Below, piece after piece: positions 62,798-64,000 of a stretch of 64,000 nucleotides of DNA. The notes under the pieces are model-generated. The model worked only from the letters and a program-made list of their open reading frames with translations. It had not been told where the DNA came from and did not search any database. Numbering within the stretch: the first letter of the stretch is position 1; every line of letters begins with the position of its first letter. This stretch comes from Anniella stebbinsi. Its lineage: Eukaryota; Chordata; Lepidosauria; Squamata; Anniellidae. The translations under genes and the position numbers were made by a program. Where the stretch lies: contig JARDYH010000002.1 in NCBI GenBank assembly GCA_029215795.1, positions 366,198,973 to 366,262,972 of the forward strand, read 5' to 3'.

Positions 62798-63389
62798 ACG
62801 TCTGCTGTAAGAAAAAAATATCTGGACAAGTATTATCTGGAACAAAGGGGGATATAAGCAAAATGGAGTGATGGGTTCCGCTCCTGTTTATGTGGAACAT
62901 TTCAGCCGCCACCCGGAGTTGTGCTTCCGTTTTGCCTTCATTGCAACTGAGTAGGGGGCAGCCTCGCACATGCGCGTGCCACGTGGCTCTGGTGCATCTC
63001 TCCACAGGCTCCAGAGAAGACTGCGGATCCCAGAACCCAGAGCAAAGGGTTGCAGGGCAGGAACTCCAGAAGCAAAAATCCGGACGTGAGCCTGGCCAGC
63101 CTAGGCAGCCTTCCTGCTGCAGCAAAAGTGCGCTTCTTCTCATTCTCTTCATAAATTGATGGAGCAAGGGAAGTAAAGAGGGGTTCAAAGTGCTTCCTGA
63201 AAGTTCCCTGCTTTGTTTTCCACATCCTTCTGAATGCAACCCTCCGAAAACGGGGTGGGGGTGAGGGAGGGCAGCAAGATGGTTCCTTGGCACTAGATGC
63301 CAGAGTAAAAAGGTTTTGAAGAGTCATTCGCCTTTTGCCAACACAATGGGGGAGGCAGGAATCAAGGTGTGAGCAGCACTGGTTGAAAC
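62798..63389. other. No gene or repeat recognised
   Basis: Plain intronic sequence with short frames on both strands. Confidence 0.4.
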
Positions 63390-63924
63390 TAGGGCTGTGC
63401 ACTGGTTTGACTCTGGATCCAAGCTCCGAGGCAAGGCGAGCCAATTTGGACCGAATCGGTCCAGAACGGGTTAGCTCCAGGCTAATTCAGGCTGAATAGG
63501 GTTGGATCAGGTCCAAAGCGCTTTGGACCGATCTGGACGCATGCTCCTTACTTGGATGTGTCATTAGCAGCTGCAGCCATCTGCACCTCTTCAAGAGAAT
63601 CACCAGGTTTAAAATGGTGACTCCCTTGAAGAGGCCTGGACAGCAGCAGGCAGTCATAGCGGGTCAAGATAAGGGCCTAGGGCGAACAGCTGTACCAGTT
63701 CACCCACCTCCCACCACCACACAAGCCCCCTGCCCCTTACCTGGCCTCGCGGTTAACACCATACGAGCACCTTCAAGGGAGTCACCATTTAAACAATTAT
63801 TTGGATATCCGAATCCTACTCCAGATTTGGAGCAGGTCGGATCTAGGCTGAGATGGATCCGGGGCCGATTTGGAAGCTCTGAATTAGCCTCCAAAGAAGG
63901 TAGTGGGGTCTGTGCACAGCTCTA
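63390..63924. mobile_element. Diverged hAT cousin with TAGGGCTGTGCAC ends (535 bp)
   Basis: The ends TAGGGCTGTGCAC and, inverted, TAGAGCTGTGCAC match the ends of the three large hAT elements. Subterminal GGATCC, GGACCGAATCGGTCC and GGATCCGGGGCC words recall their GGATCGG zones. Inside, AATGGTGACTCCCTTGAAG (63611-63630) recurs inverted at about 63771-63793, so this member too carries a fold-back core. No clean 8-bp duplication remains. Confidence 0.7.
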
Positions 63925-64000
63925 GCTGATGAAACACACCCTAAGACAGAGGTTCTGGGTACATATAGCAACTCCATCTGCATGCTCTGACCCCCTCAAA

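Overview
The window is repeat-dense vertebrate nuclear DNA, most likely from a reptile and probably a squamate. CR1 and L2 LINE remains are abundant, hAT and PIF/Harbinger-like DNA transposons are numerous, microsatellites are frequent, and one conserved vertebrate exon is present. There is no prokaryotic operon structure, and most open frames are chance or transposon-derived.

Host gene: the only host coding sequence I can support is the large terminal exon of MB21D2 on the minus strand (37682-38946). It has a clear 3' splice site at its upstream edge and a candidate poly(A) signal near 36680. Exon 1 is not visible, so everything from 38947 to the right end is probably intron 1. Everything below about 36.6 kb is probably downstream of the gene.

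Layout: 1-3.2 kb is mostly plain sequence with an L2 tail, a small palindromic element and a SINE piece. From 3.2 to 16.8 kb lies a nested transposon complex: a nearly full-length dead CR1 LINE (about 9.06-16.83 kb) is split by a PIF/Harbinger-like MITE and by a 3.0-kb hAT element. An inverted relative of that hAT lies at 4.55-6.36 kb. Both hAT elements carry tandem arrays of GC-rich perfect or near-perfect palindromes (5 and 10 units). From 17 to 28 kb are LINE pieces, a solo LTR inside a MITE, and a MITE copy whose middle is replaced by two GC-rich inverted repeats. A third member of the hAT family (28.3-30.7 kb) has the same ends but an AT-rich fold-back module cargo. From 30.7 to 37 kb are fold-back hATs and L2 remains, followed by the MB21D2 exon. 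From 39 to 64 kb is intronic sequence with more L2, CR1, hAT and MITE copies, ending with a diverged hAT cousin at 63.4-63.9 kb.

The main biological signal is transposon architecture. Several non-autonomous families were delimited from target-site duplications read directly in the sequence. In three cases (CR1 ORF2, L2 and a MITE) the interrupted host repeat supplies the empty site. The most unusual component is the hAT family that keeps one set of ends while carrying unrelated fold-back cargoes.
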